Part shown: in pieces, positions 6,337 through 14,292 of the stretch | Layout: each line of letters begins with the position of its first letter | How positions within the stretch are numbered: the first letter of the stretch is position 1 | From: JAOUEA01 sp041287635 | GTDB taxonomy: Bacteria > Actinomycetota > UBA4738 > HRBIN12 | Direction: 5' to 3' | DNA: 64,000 nt | Assembly (NCBI GenBank): GCA_041287635.1 | Contig: JBGGNG010000149.1 | Coordinates: 1 to 64,000 of the forward strand | Program-made: the position numbers and the translations under genes | The notes under the pieces: generated by a model | What the model was told of the DNA's origin: nothing | Databases searched by the model: none | The model's input: only the letters and a program-made list of their open reading frames with translations

Positions 6337-7872
6337 ATGTACGGACGGGTGCTCGGGGTGACGGTGCTCGGGGTCGGGGGACACCTCGTGACCGTCGAGG
6401 CCCACGTGGGTCGAGGGCTCCCTTCCCTCACGCTCACGGGGCTGCCGGGGGCCGCCGTGCGCGACGCGTGCGACCGCATCCGTCCGGCCGTCGAGAGCCA
6501 AGGGCTCGAGTGGCCACTGCGACGGGTGGTCGTGAATCTCGCGCCAGGCACCCTGCGCAAGGAGGGTCCGGGGCTCGACCTCCCAGTCGCGGCGGGCATC
6601 CTGGCAGCCACCGCTCAGATCCCCGCCACGGCGCTCGAGCGATACGCGTTGGCCGGTGAGCTCTCGTTGAAGGGCGAGCTGATGCCGACCCCCGGGGTCC
6701 TCTCGGTCGCGATCGCGGCGGCACGCGCGGGGCTCGAGGGGGTGATCGTGCCTCGCGCGAACGCGCTCGAGGCCACGCAGGTCGACCGGCTTGGGGTCGT
6801 GCCGGCGGCGACGCTCACCGAGGTGGTGGGGTTCCTCAGAGGAACGTGGCAGCCGCCGGCGATCGACGAAAGGGTGCTCGAGATCAACGGATCGGCTGAG
6901 GTCGACTTCGGCGACGTTCGAGGGCAGACACAGGCGCGCCGCGCCCTCGAGGTCGCGGCGGCCGGAGGCCACAACGTGCTGATGGTCGGCTCGCCCGGGG
7001 CCGGCAAGACGATGTTGGCGCGACGCATGACGACGATCCTGCCGAGCCTCGCCCGCGACGAATCGCTCGAGGCGACGCAGCTGCACTCGGTGGCGGGACT
7101 GCTGGCCGGGCGGGGTGTGCTGCGGTCTCGCCCGTTCCGAGCGCCCCATCATTCGATCTCGATGACGGGCTTGCTCGGAGGGGGTTCGTCGTATCTGCGA
7201 CCCGGAGAGGCGTCGCTCGCTCACCACGGTGTGTTGTTCCTCGACGAGCTCACGGAGTTCCGTCGCGACGCGATCGAGGGACTGCGACAGCCTCTGGAGG
7301 ACGGCCGCGTCGTCATCACCCGGGCCGTGGGCTCGGTCGAGTTCCCCGCGAGGTTCACATTGGTCGCCGCAGCGAACCCCTGCCCGTGCGGGTTCGAGGG
7401 TGACCAGCGGCGTCAGTGCCGATGCCGGTCCGACCGTGTCGACCAGTACCGGCAGAAGCTCTCCGGCCCGCTCCTCGACCGTATCGACCTGCGATTGCGC
7501 GTGCCACGGCTCACGAAGCACGAGCTCATGGGGAGCGACGCAGGGGAGCCCTCGGCTTCGATCCGTGACCGGGTCCAGGCCGCCCGCGACCGTCAGCGTG
7601 CGAGGTGGGCAGATCTCTCCGTGGCGTGCAATGCCCATCTGCCCGGTCCTGTCGCCCGACGCCGGGTCCGGCTCACCGCAGAGGCCGAGTCCACGCTCGG
7701 TGCTGTGGTCGACCAGCTGTGCCTCACGGGGCGTGGGTTCGACCGCGCGATCAAGGTCGCGCGCACGATCGCCGATCTCGACGCCGCCGACATCGTGCAG
7801 ACGGAGCACATCGCCGAGGCCCTCTCCTACCGTGACGGTGTCGTCCAGGAGGGCCTCGCCCGTGCTGGCTGA
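6337..7872 (+). CDS. comM: Mg-chelatase-like AAA+ ATPase ComM
   Basis: A 511-residue hexameric helicase that promotes branch migration of D-loops during natural transformation. The Lon-protease-like N-terminal domain (about residues 1-190) is followed by the AAA+ core with Walker A GSPGAGKTML (near residue 217), Walker B VLFLDELTEF and the zinc-type cluster NPCPCGFEG...CRCR. The C-terminal Mg-chelatase subunit domain is complete. It overlaps dprA by 11 bp. Both proteins act on incoming single-stranded DNA, so this is a recombination and DNA-uptake operon. A CRP-like site lies in front of it. Confidence 0.96.
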   Translation: MYGRVLGVTVLGVGGHLVTVEAHVGRGLPSLTLTGLPGAAVRDACDRIRPAVESQGLEWPLRRVVVNLAPGTLRKEGPGLDLPVAAGILAATAQIPATALERYALAGELSLKGELMPTPGVLSVAIAAARAGLEGVIVPRANALEATQVDRLGVVPAATLTEVVGFLRGTWQPPAIDERVLEINGSAEVDFGDVRGQTQARRALEVAAAGGHNVLMVGSPGAGKTMLARRMTTILPSLARDESLEATQLHSVAGLLAGRGVLRSRPFRAPHHSISMTGLLGGGSSYLRPGEASLAHHGVLFLDELTEFRRDAIEGLRQPLEDGRVVITRAVGSVEFPARFTLVAAANPCPCGFEGDQRRQCRCRSDRVDQYRQKLSGPLLDRIDLRLRVPRLTKHELMGSDAGEPSASIRDRVQAARDRQRARWADLSVACNAHLPGPVARRRVRLTAEAESTLGAVVDQLCLTGRGFDRAIKVARTIADLDAADIVQTEHIAEALSYRDGVVQEGLARAG

Positions 7873-9028
7873 TGCGCGCGGGCGGCGACGCACCGATGTG
7901 CCCAGGTGGGCGCTCGACGTGCCGCCGGGGTTCCCCGACGGGTACGCCGAAGGCTCGGGGGCACGCGCCGCCCTGCTGGTGCTGTCGGCGCTTCGCGGCA
8001 TCAAGCCGCACCAGCTGCACGAGCTCGCGTGGGCGGAGGGTACTGCAGAGGGGAGCCTGGCAGCGATCCGAGCGGGGGCGGCCGGCAGCGAGGCGGATCA
8101 GGAGTGGGCGCGGATTCTCGACCCCGCCGTGATCGAACGCGAAGCCGGACAGCACGGGGCACGATTCGTGACGCCGGTCGACGACGAGTACCTGCCGCAG
8201 TTCCTCGAGCTCCTGCATGACCCGCCCGTGGCGGTCTTCGTGTCCGGTCGCTCGCTCACCGATCTGCCCGATCGGGTCGCGATCGTGGGCGCGCGCAACT
8301 GCTCGCCGTCGGGCAACGAGGTCGCCATGCGCATCGCAGCGGGCCTCGGTGGGGTGGGGGCGTGCGTCGTGAGCGGGGCGGCCCGGGGTATCGACGCCGC
8401 CGCGCACCGCGGAGCCCTGCACGCGGCCGGCACCACCATCGCGGTCCTCGGTTCAGGGCACGACCTGCCCTATCCGAAAGGCAGCACCGAACTGGTCGCG
8501 CGCGTCGCCGCGTCCGGTGCCGTCGTGAGCGAGTACGCGCCAGGGGTGGTGGCGGAGCCGTTCCGGTTCCCGGCACGTAACCGGCTCGTGGCCGCACTCG
8601 GTCGTGCTCTGGTCGTCGTGGAAGGAGCCCACGGCAGCGGCTCGATGATCAGCGTCGATCACGCGCTCGACCTCGGCCGCGACATCTTCGCGGTGCCCGG
8701 GCCGGTGACGAACCCACTGGCCGAGGTGCCGCTCGCTCTGATCCGCGAGGGAGCCACCATGATCCGTGGGCCCGACGACCTGCTTGACGACCTCGGATAC
8801 GCGTTCCGGCTCTCGGTCGAGCCGCCCCCGTCCCTGCTCGGCGACGAGCGGGCGGTCTACCAGGCCCTCGGAGGCTCGGGACTCGCCGACGCGATCTCGG
8901 CCGAGACCGGGTTGTCGCTTCCCACCGTGACCACGATCCTGCTCACGCTCGAACTGAAAGGCCTCGTGCGCACGGTCGGTGGGCGCTACGAACGCACGGT
9001 CCCAGGGAGCACCAGCATCGCCCCGTGA
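7862..9028 (+). CDS. dprA: DNA processing protein DprA
   Basis: DprA loads RecA on incoming single-stranded DNA. An N-terminal helical region is followed by the Rossmann-like core: VAIVGARNCSPSGNEVA, SGAARGIDAAAHRGAL, VLGSGHDLPYPKG and FPARNRLVAALGRALVVVEG. A C-terminal winged helix (about residues 330-380) is also present. The reading frame is open far upstream inside comM, so the start is a judgement: GTG 7862 gives 388 residues and an 11-bp overlap with comM; GTG 7898 is an alternative. No RBS is obvious. xerC follows after 127 bp. Confidence 0.93.
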   Translation: MLADARGRRRTDVPRWALDVPPGFPDGYAEGSGARAALLVLSALRGIKPHQLHELAWAEGTAEGSLAAIRAGAAGSEADQEWARILDPAVIEREAGQHGARFVTPVDDEYLPQFLELLHDPPVAVFVSGRSLTDLPDRVAIVGARNCSPSGNEVAMRIAAGLGGVGACVVSGAARGIDAAAHRGALHAAGTTIAVLGSGHDLPYPKGSTELVARVAASGAVVSEYAPGVVAEPFRFPARNRLVAALGRALVVVEGAHGSGSMISVDHALDLGRDIFAVPGPVTNPLAEVPLALIREGATMIRGPDDLLDDLGYAFRLSVEPPPSLLGDERAVYQALGGSGLADAISAETGLSLPTVTTILLTLELKGLVRTVGGRYERTVPGSTSIAP

Positions 9029-9044
9029 GCACCGAGCACGTTCT

Positions 9045-9069
9045 CCCGGGAAGCCTTCACCCGGGAAGC
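9045..9069 (+). repeat. Short direct repeat between dprA and xerC
   Basis: CCCGGGAAGC occurs at 9045-9054 and again at 9060-9069, a 15-bp period. It may be chance or a regulator site. Confidence 0.4.
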
Positions 9070-9155
9070 TTGCAGGCGCACCGCGCCGTTGATAGACAAG
9101 GGCTGCCCGTGGCCTCGCCCGAGCCGACCGGGTCCCCGAGAGCCGAAAGGACCAT

Positions 9156-10109
9156 GTGCACCCCGACGACGAGCTTCCCCCGTCCGAGGCCGGCCTGATC
9201 GATGCGTTCGGATCGCACCTCGCGCTCGAACGCCACCTCTCGGCCCATACCGTCACCGCCTACCGGCGCGACCTTGCGCAACTCGCGACGTTCCTGCACC
9301 GCGGGGGAGAGTCGCTCGCCTCGGCCACCTACCCGTTGCTGCGGCGCTTCCTCGCCCAACAGCACACGCTCGGATACGCACGTGCATCCGTGGCCCGCAA
9401 GGTGGGTTCGATCCACACCTTCTACCGGTGGGCACTCGCCTCGGGCCGGGTCACCGACGATCCGTCGCTGCTGCTCGGGCGGCCCAAGGTCGTGAACCGC
9501 TTGCCGACCGTGTTGAGGGCCGGCGAGGCAGCCGCGCTCGCGGAGGCGCCGGCGACAGCTGGCGCAGTCGCCGACGCAGACGCAGACGTTCGACCGGTCG
9601 ACCGAGCCGTCGCTCTGCGCGACGTCGCGGCACTCGAGCTGATGTACGGTTCGGGGCTGCGCGTGGGTGAAGTCGCTGCCCTCACGATCGACCGCGTCGA
9701 CCTCGATGGGCGGCGGGTCACGGTCATGGGCAAGGGGGCCAAGGAGCGAGGGGTGCCGATCTCCGACTACGCGGCGGAGGCGCTCGAGGTCTACCTGCGC
9801 GAGGGAAGGCCCCTGCTCGCCACCCAGGGCGTCCGCGGGCTCTTCTTCAACCGTCGCCAGAAGCCCTTCAGCTCCAGGGATATCCGTACGATGGTGGAAC
9901 GATATGGCGGTACAGTGCTGCCGGGCCGGCGGGTGACGCCGCACACCCTGCGACACTCGTTCGCCACGCATCTTCTGGAAGGGGGAGCCGACATCCGAGC
10001 CGTGCAGGAACTCTTGGGGCACGCGAGCGTTGCGACGACGCAGCGGTACACGCACGTCTCCCGGGCTCGGTTGTTCCAGGCCTACGAGCAGAGTCACCCG
10101 AGGGCTTGA
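9156..10109 (+). CDS. xerC: Tyrosine recombinase XerC
   Basis: A 317-residue site-specific recombinase that, with XerD, resolves chromosome dimers at dif. The N-terminal SAM-like domain is followed by the catalytic domain with every active residue: Arg in YGSGLRVGEVAAL, Lys in GKGAKERGVP, His and Arg in HTLRHSFATHL, His in ELLGHAS and the nucleophile Tyr in TTQRYTHV. It starts at GTG 9156, 5 nt after an AAAGGA site. An extra Ala/Asp-rich stretch of ~20 residues separates the two domains. Neighbours comM, dprA and the sigma factor mark it as the core copy, not a mobile integrase. Confidence 0.95.
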   Translation: MHPDDELPPSEAGLIDAFGSHLALERHLSAHTVTAYRRDLAQLATFLHRGGESLASATYPLLRRFLAQQHTLGYARASVARKVGSIHTFYRWALASGRVTDDPSLLLGRPKVVNRLPTVLRAGEAAALAEAPATAGAVADADADVRPVDRAVALRDVAALELMYGSGLRVGEVAALTIDRVDLDGRRVTVMGKGAKERGVPISDYAAEALEVYLREGRPLLATQGVRGLFFNRRQKPFSSRDIRTMVERYGGTVLPGRRVTPHTLRHSFATHLLEGGADIRAVQELLGHASVATTQRYTHVSRARLFQAYEQSHPRA

Positions 10110-10112
10110 GTC

Positions 10113-10988
10113 GTGACCCCCGCCAAGAAGACGGCCACGAAGACGCCGGCCAAGTCGGCCGCGAAAACCGTTGCGAAGTCCCGGGCCAAGGCCGTGGCGT
10201 TCGACCCCAGCGTGACGATCCCGCCGCACGTCGACGACGAGCTCGGACAGCATTGGCATCGCTTCAAGAGCACGGGTGAGGAGGAGGCACGCGAGAAGCT
10301 CATCCTTCACTACGCGCCGCTCGTGAAGTACGTGGCGAGCAGGGTCGCGACCGGTCTTCCTGCAAGCGTCGAACAGGCCGACCTCGTGAGCTATGGCATG
10401 TTCGGTTTGATCGACGCTCTCACGAAGTTCGAGCCGGGGCGGGGCAACAAGTTCGAGACGTACGCGATCCCGCGCATCAAAGGCGCGATCATCGACGAGC
10501 TGCGCGCGATGGACTGGGTGCCGCGGTCGATCCGATTCAAGGCGCGCGAGATCGAGAAAGCCCACACCGACCTCGAGTCGATGCTGAAGCGGCAACCCAC
10601 CGAGCAGGAGATGGCGGAGCGCCTGGGCATCACCCGTCGCGAGCTGCACGACGTCGTCTCACAGATCTCGTTCGTCTCCGTGCTCGCCCTCGACGAACTC
10701 GTGTCGGTCGGGGCCGACCGCGGGGAACAGGTCTCGCTGATCGACACGCTCGCCGACCGCGGCATCGACCCGACGTCGGGCGTCGAGTCGCAGGAGACCC
10801 GCGGTCTGCTGGCCGCCGCGATCAACGAGCTCTCCGAGCGAGAGAAAATCGTCGTCACGCTCTACTACTTCGAGGGGCTCACGCTCGCCGAGATCGGCCA
10901 GATCCTCGGTGTCACCGAGTCCCGGGTCTGCCAGATCCACACGAAGGCGGTCGGCGGGCTGCGGGGTCAGCTCACCGAAGTCGAGTAG
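10113..10988 (+). CDS. whiG: RNA polymerase sigma factor, WhiG/FliA class
   Basis: A 291-residue sigma-28-type factor. After a Lys/Ala-rich N-terminal tail of ~30 residues come region 2 (LVKYVASRVATGLP...LVSYGMFGLIDAL, with TYAIPRIKGAIIDELRAMDWVPRSIR), region 3, and region 4 with the helix-turn-helix LTLAEIGQILGVTESRVCQIHTKA. In Streptomyces the orthologue WhiG controls sporulation; in motile actinobacteria it reads flagellar genes. No flagellar, sporulation or anti-sigma gene is in the window, so the regulon is unknown. It begins 3 bp after xerC, so they share a transcript. Confidence 0.92.
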   Translation: MTPAKKTATKTPAKSAAKTVAKSRAKAVAFDPSVTIPPHVDDELGQHWHRFKSTGEEEAREKLILHYAPLVKYVASRVATGLPASVEQADLVSYGMFGLIDALTKFEPGRGNKFETYAIPRIKGAIIDELRAMDWVPRSIRFKAREIEKAHTDLESMLKRQPTEQEMAERLGITRRELHDVVSQISFVSVLALDELVSVGADRGEQVSLIDTLADRGIDPTSGVESQETRGLLAAAINELSEREKIVVTLYYFEGLTLAEIGQILGVTESRVCQIHTKAVGGLRGQLTEVE

Positions 10989-11016
10989 CCCGCTCTCTCA
11001 CCGATCCCACTCGAGC

Positions 11017-11032
11017 TGTGATCTGCGTCACG
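11017..11032 (+). promoter_or_regulatory. CRP/FNR-like operator upstream of the M23 gene
   Basis: TGTGATCTGCGTCACG fits TGTGA-N6-TCACA with one mismatch at the last base. Its centre is 32 bp from the centre of the -10 hexamer at 11054-11059, exactly the spacing seen in front of comM and equal to a -41.5 class II activator position. Confidence 0.6.
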
Positions 11033-11053
11033 GTGCTCGCGCCATGAGGTGGA

Positions 11054-11059
11054 TAGCGT
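11054..11059 (+). promoter_or_regulatory. -10 element of the M23 gene (leaderless)
   Basis: TAGCGT ends 7 nt before ATG 11067. This fixes the start at 11067 rather than the upstream in-frame GTG 11049. Confidence 0.55.
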
Positions 11060-11066
11060 CTTCGTC

Positions 11067-11573
11067 ATGCGGACCCGCCGATCGTTCCTCACGAGCTGGG
11101 TGCTCCTCACCACCGCGGTGGTCGGGCTCGCCGTCTCGCCGGCCGTCGCGGCCGGAACCTGGACCTGGCCGGTCGAGGGTCCGGTGATCCGCGGGTTCGA
11201 TCCCCCCGACTCGCCGTACGGCTCTGGACACCGCGGCGTCGACATCGCGGCGCCAGCCGGGAGCGTCGCGGTCGCCCCGGCCGACGGCACGGTCGCCTTC
11301 GCGGGTCAGGTCGGGGGTCGTCTCTTCCTCACGATCGATCACGGTCGCGGCCTCGAGTCCACGTTCTCGTGGGTGGCGAGCCTCGACGTCCGTCGTGGTG
11401 ACGTGGTGCGCCAGGGCCAGGCGGTGGCTCGCAGCGGCGGCGGGCACACCGGTGACCTCATCCCCAATCTGCACTTCGGGGTGAGGCTCGACGACGCGTA
11501 CGTCGATCCTCTGACCTACCTCGCGTCCATCGATATCAGCGCGCTGATCAGGCTCGCGCCGCTCGCCGCCTGA
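11067..11573 (+). CDS. Secreted M23-family (LytM-like) endopeptidase-fold protein
   Basis: A 168-residue exported protein. The N-terminus TRRSFLTSWVLLTTAVVG resembles a twin-arginine signal ending at AVAAG. The mature part is a compact M23 domain with the zinc motif GHRGVDIAAPAG (HxxxD) and the second motif LHFGVRLDD, in which the usual HxH is reduced to one His. That first His may be lost, so activity is uncertain; many such proteins only regulate amidases. M23 genes next to whiG and rpsB are also seen in Streptomyces. Its promoter carries a CRP-like site. Confidence 0.85.
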   Translation: MRTRRSFLTSWVLLTTAVVGLAVSPAVAAGTWTWPVEGPVIRGFDPPDSPYGSGHRGVDIAAPAGSVAVAPADGTVAFAGQVGGRLFLTIDHGRGLESTFSWVASLDVRRGDVVRQGQAVARSGGGHTGDLIPNLHFGVRLDDAYVDPLTYLASIDISALIRLAPLAA

Positions 11574-11604
11574 TCTCGTCGGCGTGTCCCAGCCGCCCGG
11601 CGTT

Positions 11605-11610
11605 TAGGAT
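11605..11610 (+). promoter_or_regulatory. -10 element of the beta-propeller gene (leaderless)
   Basis: TAGGAT ends 9 nt before GTG 11620 with no Shine-Dalgarno site. Confidence 0.5.
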
Positions 11611-11619
11611 GACGCGGCC

Positions 11620-13158
11620 GTGCTGACCTCCCTCGTGTGTCTCCTGTCGTCGCGCCGTGCCCGTCGCACGGTGGCCGCCGCCGTGTGCGCGCCCGTCCTG
11701 CTCGGCGCCGGCGTCGCCGCCGGCCAGGTCGCAGGCGCTTGGACCGAGTTCCAGGGAGGGCCGTCGAAGACCGGTGTCGCGACCGACGGCCCCGACCCCG
11801 GATACCGCCGGGCGTGGAGCACCCCGTTCGACCCGGGTGGTCCCGGCGACCGCTTCGGCCTCTCGGCGCCCGTGATCGCCGAGGATGTCGCGGTGGCGGT
11901 CGGTCCCGACGCGGTGATCGGCGTCGACCTCGGCTCGGGCGAGCAGACGTTCTCGGTGGATCGCGCCGTCGGTCCCTCGGTGCCGGCAGCCGTGGCCCCG
12001 CTCGGCGACGGCGCGGCGGTCGTGTATACGGAGGGATGGGGCGAGGGGCCGCCTCCCGCACCTGGCTCCGAGGTCAGTCCGACCGCGTCGGCGAGCCCGG
12101 GGACCCCTGCCGACGCTGACGTCGAAGGCCTCGTCGAGTCCGGCCTCACCGCGTTCGATCTTGGGAGCCAGGAGCGGTTGTGGCCACCGGTGCCGCTCGA
12201 TGGCGTGAGCCGAACGGGGGTCACCGTCGACGACGGGTCGGCGTTCGTCGGCGTGAACGGCGGCACCGTGATCTCCGTCGATCTCGCCGATGGGAGCGTC
12301 GATTGGCGCCGCGAGCTCGATGCGATGCTCGTCACCCCGATCACGGTGATCGATGCGACGGTGCTGGTCGGCCTGCAGGGCGACGGCGACACCCAGCCCG
12401 TCGTCGTGGCGCTCGAGGCGAACACTGGCGAGGAGCGATGGCGACACGAGCCCTCGGCGCGGTCATCCGTCGTCTCAGCGATCTCAGCCGACCAGGGGAC
12501 CGCCTTCGCGATCTTCGCGGGCCTGTCGGAGACATCGGTCGTCGCGCTCGACCTCGCCGACGGAACCCAGCGCTGGAGCCGTCGTGTGAACGCCACCTTC
12601 GACGTGATCGCACCCCCCGTCGTGGGGGCGGAGACGGTCTTCGTGACGGATCTGATCGGACACACCCGCGCCCTCGATGCCGGCACGGGGCAGCAACGGT
12701 GGGACTTCGCGCAGAACGTGCCCGTGTTCCGGAGCGTGCCGGTGCTCGTCGGGGCGCACCTGCTCGTGCCGACCCTCGAGGGTGAGCTCGGCGCGATCGA
12801 CGCCGAGACCGGCGAGCTGGTCTGGCGTCTGCAGGCGGACGGCGCGCCGATCCGCTCGGTGGCGGCGGCGGGTGATGTGCTCGTGGCGGTGCGCGGCGCC
12901 GGTCGATCGGGGCTCGAGGGGTTCGAGCACGACCCGGACGCGGCACTCGTGCGCGAGGCTTCGCCGACGACGCTTGCTCCGGGACGCATGGTCGGCGCGA
13001 TCGCGATCGCGGCGATCCCGCTCCTGGTGGTCGTGCTCCTGCTGGGGCGGATGCTCATCGCTCGCATGGGCCCGGCGTTCCCGGGCGACGACGAGCAGGT
13101 GTCCGAGGACGACGAACACGTCGTCGACCCGTGGGAAGCCGAGGACCCGACCCCGTGA
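11620..13158 (+). CDS. Membrane-anchored PQQ-like beta-propeller protein
   Basis: A 512-residue protein with an N-terminal signal or anchor (residues ~12-35), a large extracytoplasmic beta-propeller of PQQ-like repeats (recurring patterns such as ALDLADGTQRWSR, IDAETGELVWRL and VALEANTGEERWRH), and a C-terminal membrane helix near residues 455-480 followed by an acidic cytoplasmic tail. The repeats resemble BamB and PQQ dehydrogenases, but no catalytic residues are evident, so it is probably a scaffold or sensor. Overlaps the next membrane protein by 4 bp; the two likely form a complex. Confidence 0.8.
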   Translation: MLTSLVCLLSSRRARRTVAAAVCAPVLLGAGVAAGQVAGAWTEFQGGPSKTGVATDGPDPGYRRAWSTPFDPGGPGDRFGLSAPVIAEDVAVAVGPDAVIGVDLGSGEQTFSVDRAVGPSVPAAVAPLGDGAAVVYTEGWGEGPPPAPGSEVSPTASASPGTPADADVEGLVESGLTAFDLGSQERLWPPVPLDGVSRTGVTVDDGSAFVGVNGGTVISVDLADGSVDWRRELDAMLVTPITVIDATVLVGLQGDGDTQPVVVALEANTGEERWRHEPSARSSVVSAISADQGTAFAIFAGLSETSVVALDLADGTQRWSRRVNATFDVIAPPVVGAETVFVTDLIGHTRALDAGTGQQRWDFAQNVPVFRSVPVLVGAHLLVPTLEGELGAIDAETGELVWRLQADGAPIRSVAAAGDVLVAVRGAGRSGLEGFEHDPDAALVREASPTTLAPGRMVGAIAIAAIPLLVVVLLLGRMLIARMGPAFPGDDEQVSEDDEHVVDPWEAEDPTP

Positions 13159-14120
13159 CGAACAAGAACAAGCGCTCGAAGCCTCGCGACCGCGACGACG
13201 GGCACCGTTCCGCGCCGCCGGCCTCGCGCGGGGCCGAGCCAGCGCCGCGGAGAGGGCTGCTCGACTCGCTCTTCTCGCCGCGGGTCGGCTCGACCTCGAT
13301 GCCCAGCATCCGCACGTCGGCCGCTCGAGGCCTCGCCGTCGTCGCGGGCACCCCGGTGCTCGCGGTCGGGGCCGTCGCGCTCGTCGTCCTCGAATGGCTC
13401 GCGGCGCTGGCACTCGGGTACGAGGGCCCGTTCGCGCTCTTCGTCAACGCCCTGGGGTTGGCGCCGGTCGGCACGAGCTTCGACGCCACGCTCTCCACGT
13501 CGCTGTTCGGCCTACAGGGAGGGTTCTTCGCGATCCTCGGGTTCGTGGCGTTCCGGGCGATGGTGCAGGCGCTCCTCGTCGCGGTGATCGTGGAGGTCCT
13601 GCGCTCGGCCCCTCTCGGTCGGTGGACTCTCATCCGGGCGCTCAGGACCCTGCCGGCGGCACTGGCGGTCAACATCGCCGGCATCGGATTGCTGACCCTG
13701 GCCAGTCTGCTGGGGCCGCTGCTCGGTCCGGCGTTCGGGCTCCTGATCCAGATGGCCGCGCTGGTGGGCGGCGTCTACGTGCTGAGCTTCGCACCGGTGA
13801 TCGCGGCCGACGAGGGGCGCCGCCTCTCCGACGCGATGAGCCGGTCGGTGCGGGCGGCCCGCATGCCGGGATCGGGCAACCTGACGCTCGCCGCGATCTA
13901 CGTCGTCGCCTCGATCGCGATCCTGGTCGTGCCGGGCAAGCCCGGGTCCGATCTCGGGGTGAACCCGACCGTCTCGGCGTGGGTGATGGTGCTGGTCGCC
14001 AACCTCCTCCACGTGGTGATGCAGGCTATGGTGGCCTTCCGATACCTGTCGGTTGCCGACGAAGTGCCCGACGCCGCTCCGAGACGGCAGGCGGCCCCTC
14101 GCGCGCGGTCCCGTGGCTGA
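13155..14120 (+). CDS. Polytopic membrane protein, unknown function
   Basis: A 321-residue protein with a basic, Arg-rich cytoplasmic N-terminus (~65 residues), then about six hydrophobic segments (for example TPVLAVGAVALVVLEWLAAL and the stretch around residues 190-225), and a short Arg-rich tail. No domain is recognised. GTG 13155 is chosen because it overlaps the preceding stop in the GTGA pattern; GTG 13131 is also in frame. Coupling to the beta-propeller gene suggests a shared envelope role. Both sit between the M23 gene and rpsB. Confidence 0.75.
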   Translation: MTNKNKRSKPRDRDDGHRSAPPASRGAEPAPRRGLLDSLFSPRVGSTSMPSIRTSAARGLAVVAGTPVLAVGAVALVVLEWLAALALGYEGPFALFVNALGLAPVGTSFDATLSTSLFGLQGGFFAILGFVAFRAMVQALLVAVIVEVLRSAPLGRWTLIRALRTLPAALAVNIAGIGLLTLASLLGPLLGPAFGLLIQMAALVGGVYVLSFAPVIAADEGRRLSDAMSRSVRAARMPGSGNLTLAAIYVVASIAILVVPGKPGSDLGVNPTVSAWVMVLVANLLHVVMQAMVAFRYLSVADEVPDAAPRRQAAPRARSRG

Positions 14121-14157
14121 TCGCCGGGGGCAGCGGTCGACGGGGGAACGCCGCTGC

Positions 14158-14288
14158 TAGACTTCTCGCGCCGGCGCATCTGCGCCGAGCTCACACGTTC
14201 GGGGACCGCATCGCCGGGGTCCCGCGCCTCACGAAGGCGGGCCGGCGACGGGACGATCCGAGCGGAGGAACTGAAACCGAGAAGGAGG
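14158..14288 (+). promoter_or_regulatory. rpsB promoter and structured leader
   Basis: TAGACT (14158-14163) lies ~130 nt before the rpsB start, leaving a leader of about 120 nt. It holds two hairpins, GGGACC/GGTCCC (14202-14207 with 14218-14223) and CGCCT/AGGCG (14225-14229 with 14235-14239), and ends in AAGGAGG (14282-14288). Long leaders in front of rpsB can be targets for S2 feedback; that role is inferred here. Confidence 0.45.
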
Positions 14289-14292
14289 CCCC

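Noticed and set aside
9156..10109. Integrase of a mobile element
   Set aside because: Core XerC by position (dprA, sigma factor) and no att sites or element genes are nearby.
11067..11573. Active lysostaphin-like lytic enzyme
   Set aside because: The second zinc motif appears to have only one His, so lytic activity cannot be claimed.
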